Source: Bursaphelenchus xylophilus
Lineage: Eukaryota > Nematoda > Chromadorea > Rhabditida > Aphelenchoididae
Assembly (NCBI GenBank): GCA_904066235.2
Contig: CAJFCV020000001.1
Span: 2,728,001 to 2,792,000, forward strand
DNA length: 64,000 nt
Reading direction: 5' to 3'
The notes under the pieces are model-generated. The model searched no databases and had not been told where the DNA came from. It saw only the letters and a program-made list of their open reading frames with translations. Position numbers and translations under genes: made by a program. Below, piece by piece: positions 22,747 to 33,230 of the stretch (positions are counted from its first letter, which is position 1; every line of letters starts with the position of its first letter).

Positions 22747-22778
22747 AAAATAAGCAAATGACCTCATTTGCTTATTTT
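22747..22778. promoter_or_regulatory. Perfect 15-bp-arm palindrome between divergent Polinton genes
   Basis: AAAATAAGCAAATGA, CC, TCATTTGCTTATTTT. It sits midway between the start codons at 22702 (-) and 22792 (+), so it could be a shared operator or promoter, or a replication or binding site. No such copy is seen elsewhere in the element. Confidence 0.55.
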
Positions 22779-22791
22779 GTCTCCTCGCGAT

Positions 22792-23497
22792 ATGGCTGCG
22801 CCTATTATGACGGAGGAAGAGAGGACGCGCGCCTCTTTTCTGATCAACCCAATGATGGATACGACAACATCCAAAACTGTAGTCGTCCAGGTCCTCAAGA
22901 CCTTCAACAGCGAGGAGTCCAGGACAATTTGTGCAACTGATTGCTTTAACAATCACATCACTTTAGAATGGCCGTTCCCTGATTTTAATATGGGAGGTGA
23001 GGCAATATATCCGGGCACACTTCTGAAGCTGGATAATACAGAGGTCCAGAAAAATTTGGCCGAAAAGGTAATTTTTGTTGATGACACTACTGTTGTAAAA
23101 CATCTTGGAGGAACCACAAAGAGAAGCGAGTTTTATGAAATGTGCCAAAAAGCACGTCAAGAAGATAAGTAAGTTACGATTTGTATAATACAAGATTTTT
23201 AGGAATACGGAGACGGTTATCATTCTGAGAATTTGGAAGAACAACAGACCTGCTGACGGAGGTCCGGATATGGTAATAAATGGAGCTGACATGTTCAAAA
23301 GACCGATTGTAATATATGTAAATGCACATAATAACGTCTCAAAGTTCTCGCCTCTACGAGAAGGACATGTTTATGATCTTAAACCAAGATCCGCCGAACA
23401 TCTTCGTATTTTAGCTTCTTTGTTTTTGCCAAACGAGAAGGCCCTGTGTATGCAGAGGGATCGTCTAGATCACGAAAGCTTTTTAAAATGCTCATGA
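22792..23497 (+). CDS. Polinton protein, possible OB-fold/ssDNA-binding (223 aa)
   Basis: Exons 22792-23168 and 23203-23497 splice in phase (GTAAGT; TTTTTAG) with a 34 nt intron; TGA at 23495-23497. The first third alternates strands as an OB fold would: [34 protein letters not shown], then a [10 protein letters not shown] segment, a layout seen in RPA-like and SSB proteins. The second exon has another strand-rich part ([17 protein letters not shown]) and ends with Cys. No catalytic motif is visible and it does not contain an integrase DDE core. A single-stranded DNA-binding role beside the polymerase would make sense, but rests on pattern only. The start at 22792 is the first ATG in frame. 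Confidence 0.6.
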
Positions 23498-23508
23498 TCT
23501 GTGCACAG

Positions 23509-23516
23509 TATATAAA
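23509..23516 (+). promoter_or_regulatory. TATA box of the 23549 gene
   Basis: TATATAAA ends 33 nt before the ATG at 23549; it overlaps the 3' end region of the upstream gene. Confidence 0.5.
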
Positions 23517-23548
23517 TGTTTCTTTTTTATAGTAGACAAAATATTATC

Positions 23549-23919
23549 ATGGAGTTGTTTAACTGTACCTCAACATCAGAAAGTTCAATCGGTAACTATT
23601 TTTCATATTCTGCTTCGTACGAGACAAAGAAACCCCGGAATGCAACTGTTCGAAATATTGAAAGGCTTGTAAAAGAACTTGTAGACAGATACTCAAAAGG
23701 TTGGAGACTAACTTGAATTATCATATTGTTATAGGTTTCAATTACATTACTATGCACATTTCTGGGGAGATGGATCTCGATGAGTTTAAGGTGGAGGCAT
23801 TGCCATTAAAAGATTTCAAGCCTTCAGATGTTATTAGAGCCTTTTGTCATGCTTACAGCTGTACGAGAACTTTCACGAATACTCCCTTTAACTTGCAATT
23901 ATTATTTATTAAACAATAA
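23549..23919 (+). CDS. Polinton protein of unknown function (111 aa)
   Basis: Exons 23549-23699 and 23735-23919 with a 35 nt intron (donor GTTGGA is weak, acceptor TTATAG good). The N-terminal part is Ser/Asn/Tyr-rich (TSTSESSIGNYFSYSASYE), then a basic helix (VRNIERLVKELVDRYSK), and exon 2 has an acidic strand region and a Cys. No family recognised. It lies tail-to-tail with the penton-like gene, whose stop is 2 bp past this stop, so their 3' ends must overlap. Confidence 0.55.
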
Positions 23920-23921
23920 AT

Positions 23922-25424
23922 TTAAAAAACCGCCAGAGGTTTGAAACATAAAGTTAAACAAGTAATGCCATAATCAAAAGGGCATAAACGTCCATCTAGA
24001 GTTCTAATTTGAACATGTAATACAGAGATCTCCCTTGCTCTAACAGGTATCATTAACGGTTGATCGTAAATCTGTTCCACAACATCCCCCGGTTTGCCTT
24101 TTACTGTAACCATACGAAGCATAGGTGTTTGAAAACTGCCGACAATAACCTGTTCAACTAAATCGTCAACGTATACGGCTAGGTTCTTGATGCCACCACT
24201 GAGATCAGGAGAGAATGGAGCGACAGTTTCGTTTACAATTTCCCCATAATCCGAAAACCCTAGAGTGTACTTTAATTGGGGTGAGAACTCAATCTTCCCC
24301 ACTACTTCATGATTAACATGTGTTTTCACACGCTGAATTTTCTTGTCGTATAATATTGCGAAATCGGAAGATCTTAAAGGTCTCAGGTTATACATTGCTT
24401 TGATTGGCTCTTTCACCGTTTTATGAGGGCGGTTCAATTCATAGACGGGGACCTTCAAAGGTTCAGTCTCAATACGTCTCGTGCCAACCAGGGCAAGGGG
24501 GCGTGACATTCTGGGATACTCAACATCCATAAAACCAATCGCAGGATTGTGCGTAGGCAGATGGTCGGTCGAAACCGGGGAGAAGGAGGTCGCGCCGCTT
24601 TTGTTCTTGGCAGATTGGGAGTTGTTGTTATTCGGGGCCTTTTTTTCATTTTCGAGAGATAAATTGCCTTTTTGTATATTATTGGAAAGGTGTGATGACG
24701 AGGCCTTTGAGGATGCAGAGGGAGCGGTATGTTGTGCCCCTGTTAGTGTTGTTGTAGATGGAGTAGCTATGCTAGTAGTAATTGGATTGCTAAGAGTAGA
24801 CGGTTGTAAAACAGGCGGATTAGAAGGAGGCAAAGGGCTAGGTTGAGCAGCACCATGAGGAAATGTAGTACTTTTAGCAGTATCTCTAGTAGTATTTCGA
24901 ATACCCCCCGGATTATTTCTAGTACCAACATCAGCAATATTAGTATTAGAAACGTTTGGAAGAGAAACATTTTGTACCGCGGCTTTTGTCAAAGGGATTG
25001 GATTTCCCTCATCAGTCTTCACAGACTTCTTTAATGCGACATCCATCTTTTTACCCTTTTTTAAAACCTTTGGCTCTTCCGGAGCATTTCTTTTACGACG
25101 CCCCTCTCCCTTCTCAAGCTCTTCTTGAACCACCGAATTCAAATATGTCACCAAACTCTCAATTGTATTAAAACTCCCTTTAGGGATGTGTATTCTCAAG
25201 ATTGCGTAAGCAGTTGTAAGATCGATATATTGCCCATCCAAGGTCCCGATAGAAGCCCATGAATGAGGATAGACAATGCTCTGTAAACCACATAAATAGG
25301 GGGCGTCAAATGTCAAGGGTTTAGGCAACACGATTTTGAAATCAGCAGGGGTATTTTTCCCAAAGGTGTTACTAGGATCGTTGCTGGGAAGCACAATAAA
25401 AAATGACGAACGCATATCTAACAT
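23922..25424 (-). CDS. Penton-like minor capsid protein of the Polinton
   Basis: One exon of 500 codons; I take ATG at 25424 (25415 is an alternative) because the frame upstream to 25484 runs into the TFIIB-like gene. The N-terminus has the layout seen in Polinton minor capsid (single jelly-roll, penton base) proteins: NTFGKNTPADFKIVLPKPL followed by YLCGLQSIVYPHSW. Residues of about 110-290 are a long Ser/Thr/Asn/Pro-rich linker preceded by basic KKGKK patches, and the C-terminal third returns to strand-rich sequence (YTLGFSDYGEIVNETV, ISVLHVQIRTLDG). In the virion such proteins form the five-fold vertices. The linker is unusual and may be a spike or a DNA-contacting tether. TTTTTATA at 25445 would act as a TATA box on this strand. 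Confidence 0.75.
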   Translation of the reverse strand: MLDMRSSFFIVLPSNDPSNTFGKNTPADFKIVLPKPLTFDAPYLCGLQSIVYPHSWASIGTLDGQYIDLTTAYAILRIHIPKGSFNTIESLVTYLNSVVQEELEKGEGRRKRNAPEEPKVLKKGKKMDVALKKSVKTDEGNPIPLTKAAVQNVSLPNVSNTNIADVGTRNNPGGIRNTTRDTAKSTTFPHGAAQPSPLPPSNPPVLQPSTLSNPITTSIATPSTTTLTGAQHTAPSASSKASSSHLSNNIQKGNLSLENEKKAPNNNNSQSAKNKSGATSFSPVSTDHLPTHNPAIGFMDVEYPRMSRPLALVGTRRIETEPLKVPVYELNRPHKTVKEPIKAMYNLRPLRSSDFAILYDKKIQRVKTHVNHEVVGKIEFSPQLKYTLGFSDYGEIVNETVAPFSPDLSGGIKNLAVYVDDLVEQVIVGSFQTPMLRMVTVKGKPGDVVEQIYDQPLMIPVRAREISVLHVQIRTLDGRLCPFDYGITCLTLCFKPLAVF

Positions 25425-25457
25425 ACAAATCACTAACCGTTTTGTTTTTATAGTGAC

Positions 25458-26250
25458 ATGGAGCGTTTGACGTGCCCCTTTCATACAGAGGCGGAGTTGA
25501 TAGAAGATTTTAGATGTGGAGATCTGATTTGCCCAGAGTGTGGCGTCGTTGTCGGCGAACGGATCTTTGACGTCTTAAATGATGTGCCTTTTTATACCAC
25601 AACACCTACATCAAAAATGTCTGAAGAGAATACAAAAATATTACAAGAGATGACCAGTAAAGGACATCTGCCCTCAAGCATTGAAAAGGATGTTTCAATC
25701 CTATTTGACAGAATCAAAGACTATGTAAAAAACACTAGTGACAAACATGTTTTAGCCACTTGCTTGTACATAACATGTCGTAAAAATGGGGTTCCACGGA
25801 GTTTCAAAGGTTATCAATGACCCAAGCGTTTCATTTTTCCCTTTTTAGAAATCTCAGAATTGTCGGCGGTTAACATAAAGAAGATCTATAAATGTTTCAA
25901 ACAGATCCCCGGAAATATTGCCAATGCAAACAAACCGATTGGAGTCGAGGAATATGCAAGCAGATTTTGCGCTTATCTAGGGCTCTCCTATAAAAGACAT
26001 GCTCAACTAGTAAAAATGGTTCATACAGTTCAAAATAAAAGTGTGCTGACGGGGTAACATATATCAATCTAAAAAATAAAAAATGTTCAGAAATCCTCTT
26101 CTTTCAACTATCGCTGCAACTTTATACTACATGTGCAGAGAAGAATACACACTAATGGACATTTACAGGGCAACAGATGTGAGCAAGAATACACTTCGTA
26201 AACTACAGAAACAGATTGAAAAAGTCTTCGAGGAAGAAAAATCCGACTGA
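25458..26250 (+). CDS. TFIIB-like transcription factor encoded by the Polinton
   Basis: Exons 25458-25809, 25849-26053 and 26091-26250 (238 aa) join in phase across introns of 39 and 37 nt. The N-terminus is a zinc ribbon: CPFH, then CGDLICPECGVVVGER, as in TFIIB/Brf/archaeal TFB. A linker follows, then a first cyclin fold with VLATCLYITCRKNGVPRSF and FKEISEL leading to a KKIYKCFKQI helix, and a second, shortened cyclin fold containing YASRFCAYLGL, LLSTIAATLYYMC and a terminal TLRKLQKQIEK helix. Residue order matches TFIIB throughout, although the protein is shorter than the ~300-residue norm. It is flanked on both sides by Polinton genes and lies well inside the TIRs. TFIIB homologues are known in large DNA viruses; I know of none described for Polintons. 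It would recruit Pol II to element promoters. Confidence 0.85.
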
Positions 26251-26398
26251 CCCCCTTTTATCGTTAAATGTTCCCCTTATCCTTACACCTATTTACAATG
26301 TTTTGATTCCCTCTTATTATCATATATTTTTCGTGAACTGTTGGCGTGTTATTATCGTACCTTTCTTAATTCAATTAATAAAGAAAAAAATTTTTTAG

Positions 26399-29300
26399 AT
26401 GACTAACGAAATAGAACAACCACCTTCCAAGAGAAGGCGTCTTACACCCCTGAGGGACTTATCGAATATAAGAGACCCGGCCGTCGATTATCATAGATCG
26501 GCTCCCAATTTTCGCCAATGCTCGGAAACCATTATGGAAGAGCAGACAAACTCCAATCATCCACCTTCCAAGAGAAGGCGTCTTACACCCCTGAGGGACT
26601 TATCGAATATAAGAGACCCGGCCGTCGATTATCATAGATCGGCTCCCAATTTTCGCCAATGCTCGGAAACCATTATGGAAGAGCAGACAAACTCCAATCA
26701 TCCACCTTCCAAGAGAAGGCGTCTTACACCCCTGAGGGACTTATCGAATATAAGAGACCCGGCCGTCGATTATCATAGATCGGCTCCCAATTTTCGCCAA
26801 TGCTCGGAAACCATTATGGAAGAGCAGACAAACTCCAATCATGAAGAATCAATAAAAATGACAACCCAAGAACAAAATAATACATTGTCCCTTGAAGACA
26901 TTCTCAGGCCCGACTTTAAGGTCTTAGGGCCCGCAGAACTCATGCAGTACATGCAGCTACTCGAAAGGTATCTCTTGTTTTTTTCTCTGATTCATTTTTT
27001 AGTGATGATCTCTCAAACATCCCATCGAGTTCTTCACATAATCCCCGCGAAATGATGATGCAAAAACTTTTGGAAGATCTCGACTTTTACAAGGAATTCT
27101 CAGAAACCAATATTTCTCTAGATGATCTTGACGAGGAAAATTTTTCTGATCCGTGCTTTGACATGGCAAGGTTTTTAGGAGGCACAGATACCCTCCCTGA
27201 ATTTGACGATTTTTTCAGACCTCTCCCTCAAAAAGGTCGGGGGTAAGTGCAATAATCGTATAAAAAAGTCAAAAAATTTTATTATAGAATACAATTCTTC
27301 CGTGTCGGAGCCTCTCGAGTTAAAACGTCAGAGAGATTTAAATGCTACTCAAGAGAACAAAAGTACCATATACACATTAGTGAAAACATGAGTGATTTTG
27401 AAAAACGTTTCAATCAGCTTGTAGAACAATCAGTCAACGAGTGCCTCAGAGAAGGTAAACACTTTAAAAAAAAAATCAAATTTAATTTCTAGTTGAAAGA
27501 GGAGGATCAGAAAGGGCCATGTATGTAGGTGTGAGAGTATCGTCCGATAACTTAACGAGACCTCTAAATCATTTCTCCAAAAGAAATGTTTTCGATCCTA
27601 AACATCTTTACACAAAATTATTCAAAATTGCACAGTCATCCAAAACTCCAAGCTTGTTGGGGAAACCCTTTGTACTCAACATAACAGTTCTATATGGCAG
27701 AATCGGTGGCGCTCCCCCGACACGACAGACAACTAGATCCTTTTTGGAGACAAGTACAGGCATTTTCCATGTTAACACTCAGAAGAATGATTGTCTTCCT
27801 GTATCCATAAACATCTCTAGGCTTGCAACTACCAAGGATCTTCCGGGCCATAAAAAATCTGAACGAAAATTGTACAAGGCTCGAAAATTTACAAAACCAA
27901 CAGAATGTGCTGAACTAAAAGAAGCATACAAACATTTTAAGGCTGCAAGTTTAACAGGAAAGGAAAGCATCGAGTTCACGGTTGGCCTCTGGGAAGCTTT
28001 CATGGACCAAAAATACCCAGAAGCCGCTCCACATAAAATTATAGTTTTTGATCGGAGATCTTTTGAGCACGGATGGAGTTACCCGAAACTGGAGAAGGAT
28101 GAGATTTTGGATGTAAAAACTCCAATTATGCTTTATTACCACGACAATCACTACGACTCCATATGGAGTCCCACTGCTTTCTTCGGAGTCAGATCTTTCT
28201 CCAATTTATGTTTCAGTTGTCGGAAATTGATGAGAGAATCAATCGATCATACAGCTAGATGCCAGAAAAAATGCACCAAGTGTTGTCGTATAGGAAACGA
28301 CTTTCCTTGTAAGGATGATGGCTTTGAAAAGAAGTGCGCCGCATGTACAAAAAAGTTTTTAAACAAGGATTGCTATGAACACCATCTGAAGAAAAACATT
28401 TGCTCTTATTACAAAAAATGTGACAAATGTGATCAGGCATATTCAAAAAAGAATGGGCATTTATGTGGATTAAGTTTTTGCGTGTCATGCCGAGGCTTTC
28501 ACGAAGTCGGGAGTGAGTGTTACGTCAACCCCATACCTGTGCCTAAAAAACCTGTCAACTACAACTTGTGTGCCTTTGACTTTGAAACTACCACCACTCC
28601 TTTGAACGATAACTCGAACAGAAGTCAACACTCTGTAAATTTCGCATCAATTCACAAGGCCTGTACAACTTGTATGGCAAACGGTAAATGGAGAGACGAA
28701 GAGACTCCATGTGAAAAATGTGGAGAGCATCTAAAGACGTTTAGTATTCCTCATGGTGACTCCGAAAATGTTGTCAAAGACGTATGGGAGTATCTAAAAA
28801 GTTGCGCAAAAAAGATACCAGTCCTCGCAATAGCACATTTCGGAGGCAAATTCGATTGTCATTTGCTCATGAAAGAAATAAACAAAGACAAGAGTAGGTC
28901 ATTGCAACAAATTCAAATATTTTTTTCAGCCATCTCCAAGATCGATATGATCTTGACAGGGGCCAAATATTACACAATTAATGTCGCTGGAACTGCTGGA
29001 GCTTTCACAGAGGTCAAATTTACAGACTCTTTTAATTACCTCCAAATGCCTCTCGGATCGATGCCAAAGGCTTTGGGTCTTGAAGTTGATTCCAAGGGGA
29101 CATTCCCCCATCTCTTTAACACTCCTGCTCACTATCAAGCTGACCTCCCTCATCATCCGGATATTCAATATTATTGTCCAGACAGTTTGAATGCGAACAA
29201 AAGACAAGAGTTGCTTGACTTTTACGAAGAAAATCGGGATAAACCTTTCAACTTCAAACAACAGTTGTACGATTATGGAATTCAAGACACCAGAATCCTG

Positions 29301-31403
29301 CTGCATGCCTTAGTAAAGTTTAGAAGTATGATTCAAGAGCATTGTCCTACGGACGATGTATTATACTACTGTCCAACCCTTGCTTCTTCATGTCTGAGAA
29401 TCTGGCGAATGTTAGACCTGGAGGAAAGGACCGTCATCAGAACTCCTACTATTGGGTTTGGAGATTTTATACAACAATCAAAAGTGGCATTACTTTTCTT
29501 CAGATGGCTGAGAGACAAAAAGGACATGAAAGATCTCCAATTTAGGGATAATGGGGAAAAAAGGTTAGAACAAAAACAAAAATAATAAAAAATTTTTATA
29601 GAGTTGAGATTGTCATCGACGGAAAGGTCCACAAAATCTCGATAGATGGGTTCTTGGAAAGGCAGAATGAGAAACCTTTGGCATTGGAGCTAAATGGTTG
29701 CTATTATCACGGGTGCAAAGATTGTTGTAAAGATCTCGGAGACCGTTTGCCCTCTGGAATATCTGTAAAAGAAGGGTTACTAAAAACAGAAAAAAGAGTA
29801 AAAGCTCTCGAAGATTTGGGATTTGAAGTCCTTGTTTATAAGGAATGTGAGATTAGGAAAATGTTACAAGAGGACGACGAAATGTCTGCTTATTTTGAGC
29901 AGAGATTCTTTTCGGCGGGTTCTATCAGACTCCGAGATGCCTTCCATGGTGGACGAACTGCTACGCAATGTCTCAAATTTAACGCTAATGAAAGGAAAGG
30001 AATAGGATACACAGACATTCAGAGTCTTTACCCTTATATCATGGCGACCTATGCAATGCCCATAGGGATACCTACACCCTTATACATTCAAAATTATGAT
30101 GTGAATTGGGAATCTGAAGCAGACATTGAGCATGATGGGTTGTATAAAGTTGTTGTTCTTCCTCCTCAGAATCTCGCGCTTCCTGTCCTCCCGATTACCT
30201 GTAACAAAAAGTTAATCTACCCTCTATGTTATTCATGTGCTCAGGAGAATCAAGGAGCCAGCTACAACAAAAACTTGGTATGCGAACATGGAGAGGAAGA
30301 GAGGTCCTTTTTGACAACTACAACATCAGTTGAACTTAAAAATGCCCTCAGGAAGGGATACAAAGTCAAGAAAATATTCGAAATTTTGAAATTTAATGAA
30401 ATGTCGGACGCCCTATTCAAACCCTATGTATATAGGTTTTTAAAAACCAAGCTTGAGGCTTCGGGAAAACCTTATGATGACGAGGCAAAAAATCAACAAT
30501 TCAAGGAGGAAATTAAGCGAAGATATGGGTTTGAAATTGACGAGGGCAAATGGTCTAAAAATCCTGCTCTCCGAACAATCTCCAAGTTGTATCTCAATAG
30601 TTTATGGGGAAAATTGAGTATGAGAACGGATCTTCCCAAGGTAACGAATGAGCACATTTTTTGTAATCTGATTTTTAGACTGTGGTATGTTCCACTGCCA
30701 CCGAGTTCTACAAGATACTCAACAACTCCACCAATGTGATCAAAAGTGTTGATTTGGTGGAGGATGATAAAATATACATTAGCTTCAAGACCTCTGAAGA
30801 ATTCACAACCCCGCTGGAGTTTTCAAATCTGTTGATCCCTACATGGATCACGGCCCAAGCCCGGACCTATCTCTACTCGTTCTTTGAACAGGTGGAGAGT
30901 AAAGGCGAAAAAATTCTGTATTATGATACAGGTAGGTGTGCATGCAAAACAACAACAATCTTTCAGATAGTCTGATCTTCACCTTTGATAAGGCTTCGGG
31001 TGAGTATCCTCTGAAGACTGGAGACTACCTTGGAGATATGGAGTTGGAGAAGAAAGGGAAGGATATCCTCGAGTTTCTTGGACTTGGTGCCAAGCAATAT
31101 GCCTTAAAATATAGGGACGTTGTGACTGGGGAGTTGGAATATGATCTGAAACTCCGCGGAATAAGTTTAAACGGAAAAACATGTTCGATCATTAACTATG
31201 ACTCCTTTTCTGGTCTGGTTGACCGAGTTATTTTGGATGGATATCAAGAATCTTTAACAGCTGTCTACGACGAGATTCGCGCCATTAAGAACGTTGGAGT
31301 TTTCACTACAAATGATAAACAAAAAGTTTATCAAGGTGTTTGTGATAAGGGATATATTGCTAATGACGACGTCACTATTCTTCCATTCGGTTATGTACAA
31401 TGA
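26399..31403 (+). CDS. Protein-primed-type family B DNA polymerase (pPolB) with tandem-repeat N-terminal extension
   Basis: Exons 26399-26967, 27003-27242, 27288-27454, 27493-29563, 29602-30640, 30679-30931 and 30967-31403 keep phase (about 1591 aa). A further in-frame 36 nt intron at about 28891-28926 is likely. The N-terminal 150 residues are three copies of a 47-residue unit with SKRRR. Next comes an acidic region, then the Polinton polymerase entry segment (RGIQFFRVG). Cys-rich zinc-finger-like sequence (CFSCRK, CTKCC, CAACTKKF) precedes the exonuclease: ExoI FDFET (about residue 685), ExoII HFGGKFD and ExoIII YDYGIQDTRIL. Polymerase motifs: A YTDIQSLYP, B KLYLNSLWGKL, and C DTDS split by intron 6. 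It copies the element from its ends, probably with a protein primer. If intron 27243-27287 is retained, a stop at 27244 ends a separate repeat protein. Confidence 0.9.
26420..26842. repeat. Three perfect 141-bp tandem repeats in a coding exon
   Basis: Copies at 26420-26560, 26561-26701 and 26702-26842 look identical at the DNA level. Each codes for 47 residues with an SKRRR basic patch. Multiples of three keep the frame. The identity implies very recent expansion. Confidence 0.9.
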
Positions 31404-31433
31404 TTATTTATTTATTACTTTTTTTATATAATA

Positions 31434-31684
31434 TTATAAATCATACATTTCTTCTTGTAAATAAATTATTGTTATCAAATGACGTGAAGATCCATTATTG
31501 TAAAATACATACATGGCCCAAGATTCGTTTGGGACTATTTGGACTGAGAGGAATGGCCCCGAGGGCGTCGGATACACGGTAGTACTTGAAATAAACAAAA
31601 AGTTTTAAAAGATACTTACGTTTTCTGACCCAGATCAGTGGGGATACCAATAAAAGACGAACCACCCTCCTCAGAAGAAGACAT
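31434..31684 (-). CDS. Polinton small protein, unknown (71 aa)
   Basis: Exons 31620-31684 and 31434-31584 on the minus strand join in phase across a 35 nt intron (GTAAGT / TTTCAAG). The product starts with a Ser/Glu/Gly-rich head (MSSSEEGGSSF), then a Thr/Pro stretch and strand-rich sequence (FLSVQIVPNESWAMYVFY). A TATAAAA box on this strand ends about 50 nt upstream (31734-31740). The stop is 31 bp past the polymerase stop in the opposite direction. I recognise no family; a minor virion protein is possible. Confidence 0.5.
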
Positions 31685-31735
31685 GACGTTTTTTTTTTAG
31701 ACATTAAATGTCTTTTCTAACCAGAACTATCACTT

Positions 31736-32173
31736 TTATACTCCCCATTTTCCCTCGAGGCGTCTAATCACATTCCTCAGTTGTTTCTCACTAATATGGG
31801 AGAGTGTACCATAAATTGATGTATCCGAAAAACCTCTATTTTTGAGGATCAAATATGCAATACAGTAATGCCCGCAGGCTGATGAAAACAAGGATTGGAC
31901 AGGCTTTTGCCAGTAATTTGTATTTGGAAATTTACTTGTAATTTCGTGTGGCGGCGGATCTCCAAAACTGTCGAAATAGAACACTCTTTTTTGAGAATCA
32001 CCGTACAAAGCGACCCAATGTGAACCTGGCTCATAGCTCTTATCGAGATTGTATATGACACTAAACGGGTACTTGGGGGGAAGACTGACTTGGTCTATCG
32101 AAAGCACGTCTAAGAAGCTCGAAGCTAGCGAGGGCGTCAGCTTGATTATTCTTCGGATTTCGTTTTCGTCCAT
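31736..32173 (-). CDS. Adenain-like cysteine protease of the Polinton (PRO)
   Basis: A single exon of 145 aa carries the adenovirus/ULP-type protease core in order: the His motif GSHWVALYG (about residue 51), the acidic FDSFGDPPP motif (about 67), and the SACGHYCIAYLI motif with the nucleophile Cys (about 98). Polinton and adenovirus proteases of this class mature capsid proteins at Gly-rich sites. The length is on the short side of the family but all three catalytic positions and the oxyanion Gln-like surroundings are present. The N-terminus overlaps the small membrane-protein frame at 32061-32297. Confidence 0.9.
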   Translation of the reverse strand: MDENEIRRIIKLTPSLASSFLDVLSIDQVSLPPKYPFSVIYNLDKSYEPGSHWVALYGDSQKRVFYFDSFGDPPPHEITSKFPNTNYWQKPVQSLFSSACGHYCIAYLILKNRGFSDTSIYGTLSHISEKQLRNVIRRLEGKWGV

Positions 32174-32297
32174 TTATAAGTCCGTGCACAATAAAATATA
32201 CAAACAAAACAATAGTGTAAATTATGCTTACAGCACAAAAAATGAGTTCGTTGTAACGATTGCAAGAGTCGGGAAGTTCAGGAACTGAAACATCCAT
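32061..32297 (-). CDS. Possible small membrane protein (78 aa) overlapping PRO
   Basis: ATG at 32297 abuts the stop of the upstream gene (32298). After a short head with one Cys comes a strong hydrophobic span, LIFCAVSIIYTIVLFVYFIV, then basic GRKRNPKNN. Its last third overlaps the protease gene in another frame, so the true 3' end may differ or the frame may be chance. Spacing argues for a real gene; overlap argues for caution. Confidence 0.4.
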   Translation of the reverse strand: MDVSVPELPDSCNRYNELIFCAVSIIYTIVLFVYFIVHGLINGRKRNPKNNQADALASFELLRRAFDRPSQSSPQVPV

Positions 32298-33230
32298 TTA
32301 ATGCCTTTTCAAAACTTTCGGTGTGCTTTTATACTTCCACGAAAGAACCTTGAATCTGTAGTGTCTTCTTTTCAATAAAACTCCTCGGGCTACTTGCTTT
32401 CTCTCCCTCTTTGTCCGTCCGCTCATAAGTTGATGAATCATATCCTTTGTACCTTCATTCTTGTACATTTTATTTAGAAAATCGATGGGAACGGTGTCAG
32501 CACCAACAACAGGATTCTTGGCCCACTGTTTGAGAAGAGCTTCAGCATTAAAAGTCGTTGCTTTTCCTTTTTTATCTTTTAAGAATCCCTTTTCTGATAT
32601 CCCAAACGTATCTGGGGCCCGTCGGAGTTTCCCTTTTAAAGAATTTGCAATTTCTAAGGCTTTGGAAGGAGTGATTGGAGGAAGGGCTTTCCAACCCGTA
32701 AAGGGTTGGCGTTCACTTTTTGGAGTCGTATTTTTTGGGGTTCTACGGCTGACAGGTGTAAAAAATTCATGGCCTTCTTCGTTTTCGGGGTCAGGGGATT
32801 GTTCTGATTCGAGGTCGGGGATTTGTTCTGAATTGGGCTCATGTTCTTCTTCCCGGTTCTCAGAATGTTTTGGGACAAATCGACGTTTTATTCTAACCCT
32901 CGGAGTTTTCCCAGCAGTTCTCTGAACTTCCTTATAAATTTTGGCAAACAGTTCCCCGTATGCTCCATCATCATCTACTTTTGAGATTGATTTTCCCGTT
33001 TTGGCCCCTGTCGATCCATCTTCAAAAGTAACCTTAACAGGTTTATTATCCATCTCTCTTTTTCTGCGAAGATAATCAGGCATTTGTTGATTATATTTCA
33101 AATACTTTGTGCCCACATTGCCTTTTTGATGCAAGGTCTTGTTGACATTTGATTGAGAAAAATCTTCAGAGGTTGTTGTGTTTAGAATATTGTTGTAAAA
33201 ATCCTCTGGCACTAGGAAAAATTTTTTCAT
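32298..33230 (-). CDS. Conserved Polinton-type basic protein (310 aa)
   Basis: One exon. The opening MKKFFLVPEDFYNNIL resembles the K-LVPE start of an uncharacterised protein common in Polintons between protease and ATPase genes. The middle is charged and disordered, with KTPRVRIKRRFVPK, a Glu/Pro/Asn-rich repeat-like stretch (about 125-160) and a Thr/Pro/Lys part. The C-terminal part is basic (GRTKRERKQVARGVLLKRR), suggesting DNA contact, as a core or minor capsid protein would make. It overlaps the next upstream gene by four bases (33227-33230), so the two share a coding strand block. Confidence 0.65.
   Translation of the reverse strand: MKKFFLVPEDFYNNILNTTTSEDFSQSNVNKTLHQKGNVGTKYLKYNQQMPDYLRRKREMDNKPVKVTFEDGSTGAKTGKSISKVDDDGAYGELFAKIYKEVQRTAGKTPRVRIKRRFVPKHSENREEEHEPNSEQIPDLESEQSPDPENEEGHEFFTPVSRRTPKNTTPKSERQPFTGWKALPPITPSKALEIANSLKGKLRRAPDTFGISEKGFLKDKKGKATTFNAEALLKQWAKNPVVGADTVPIDFLNKMYKNEGTKDMIHQLMSGRTKRERKQVARGVLLKRRHYRFKVLSWKYKSTPKVLKRH

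Noticed and set aside
24481..24846. 121-codon frame on the plus strand inside the penton-like gene
   Set aside because: Antisense shadow of the Ser/Thr-rich linker of the 500-codon minus-strand gene.
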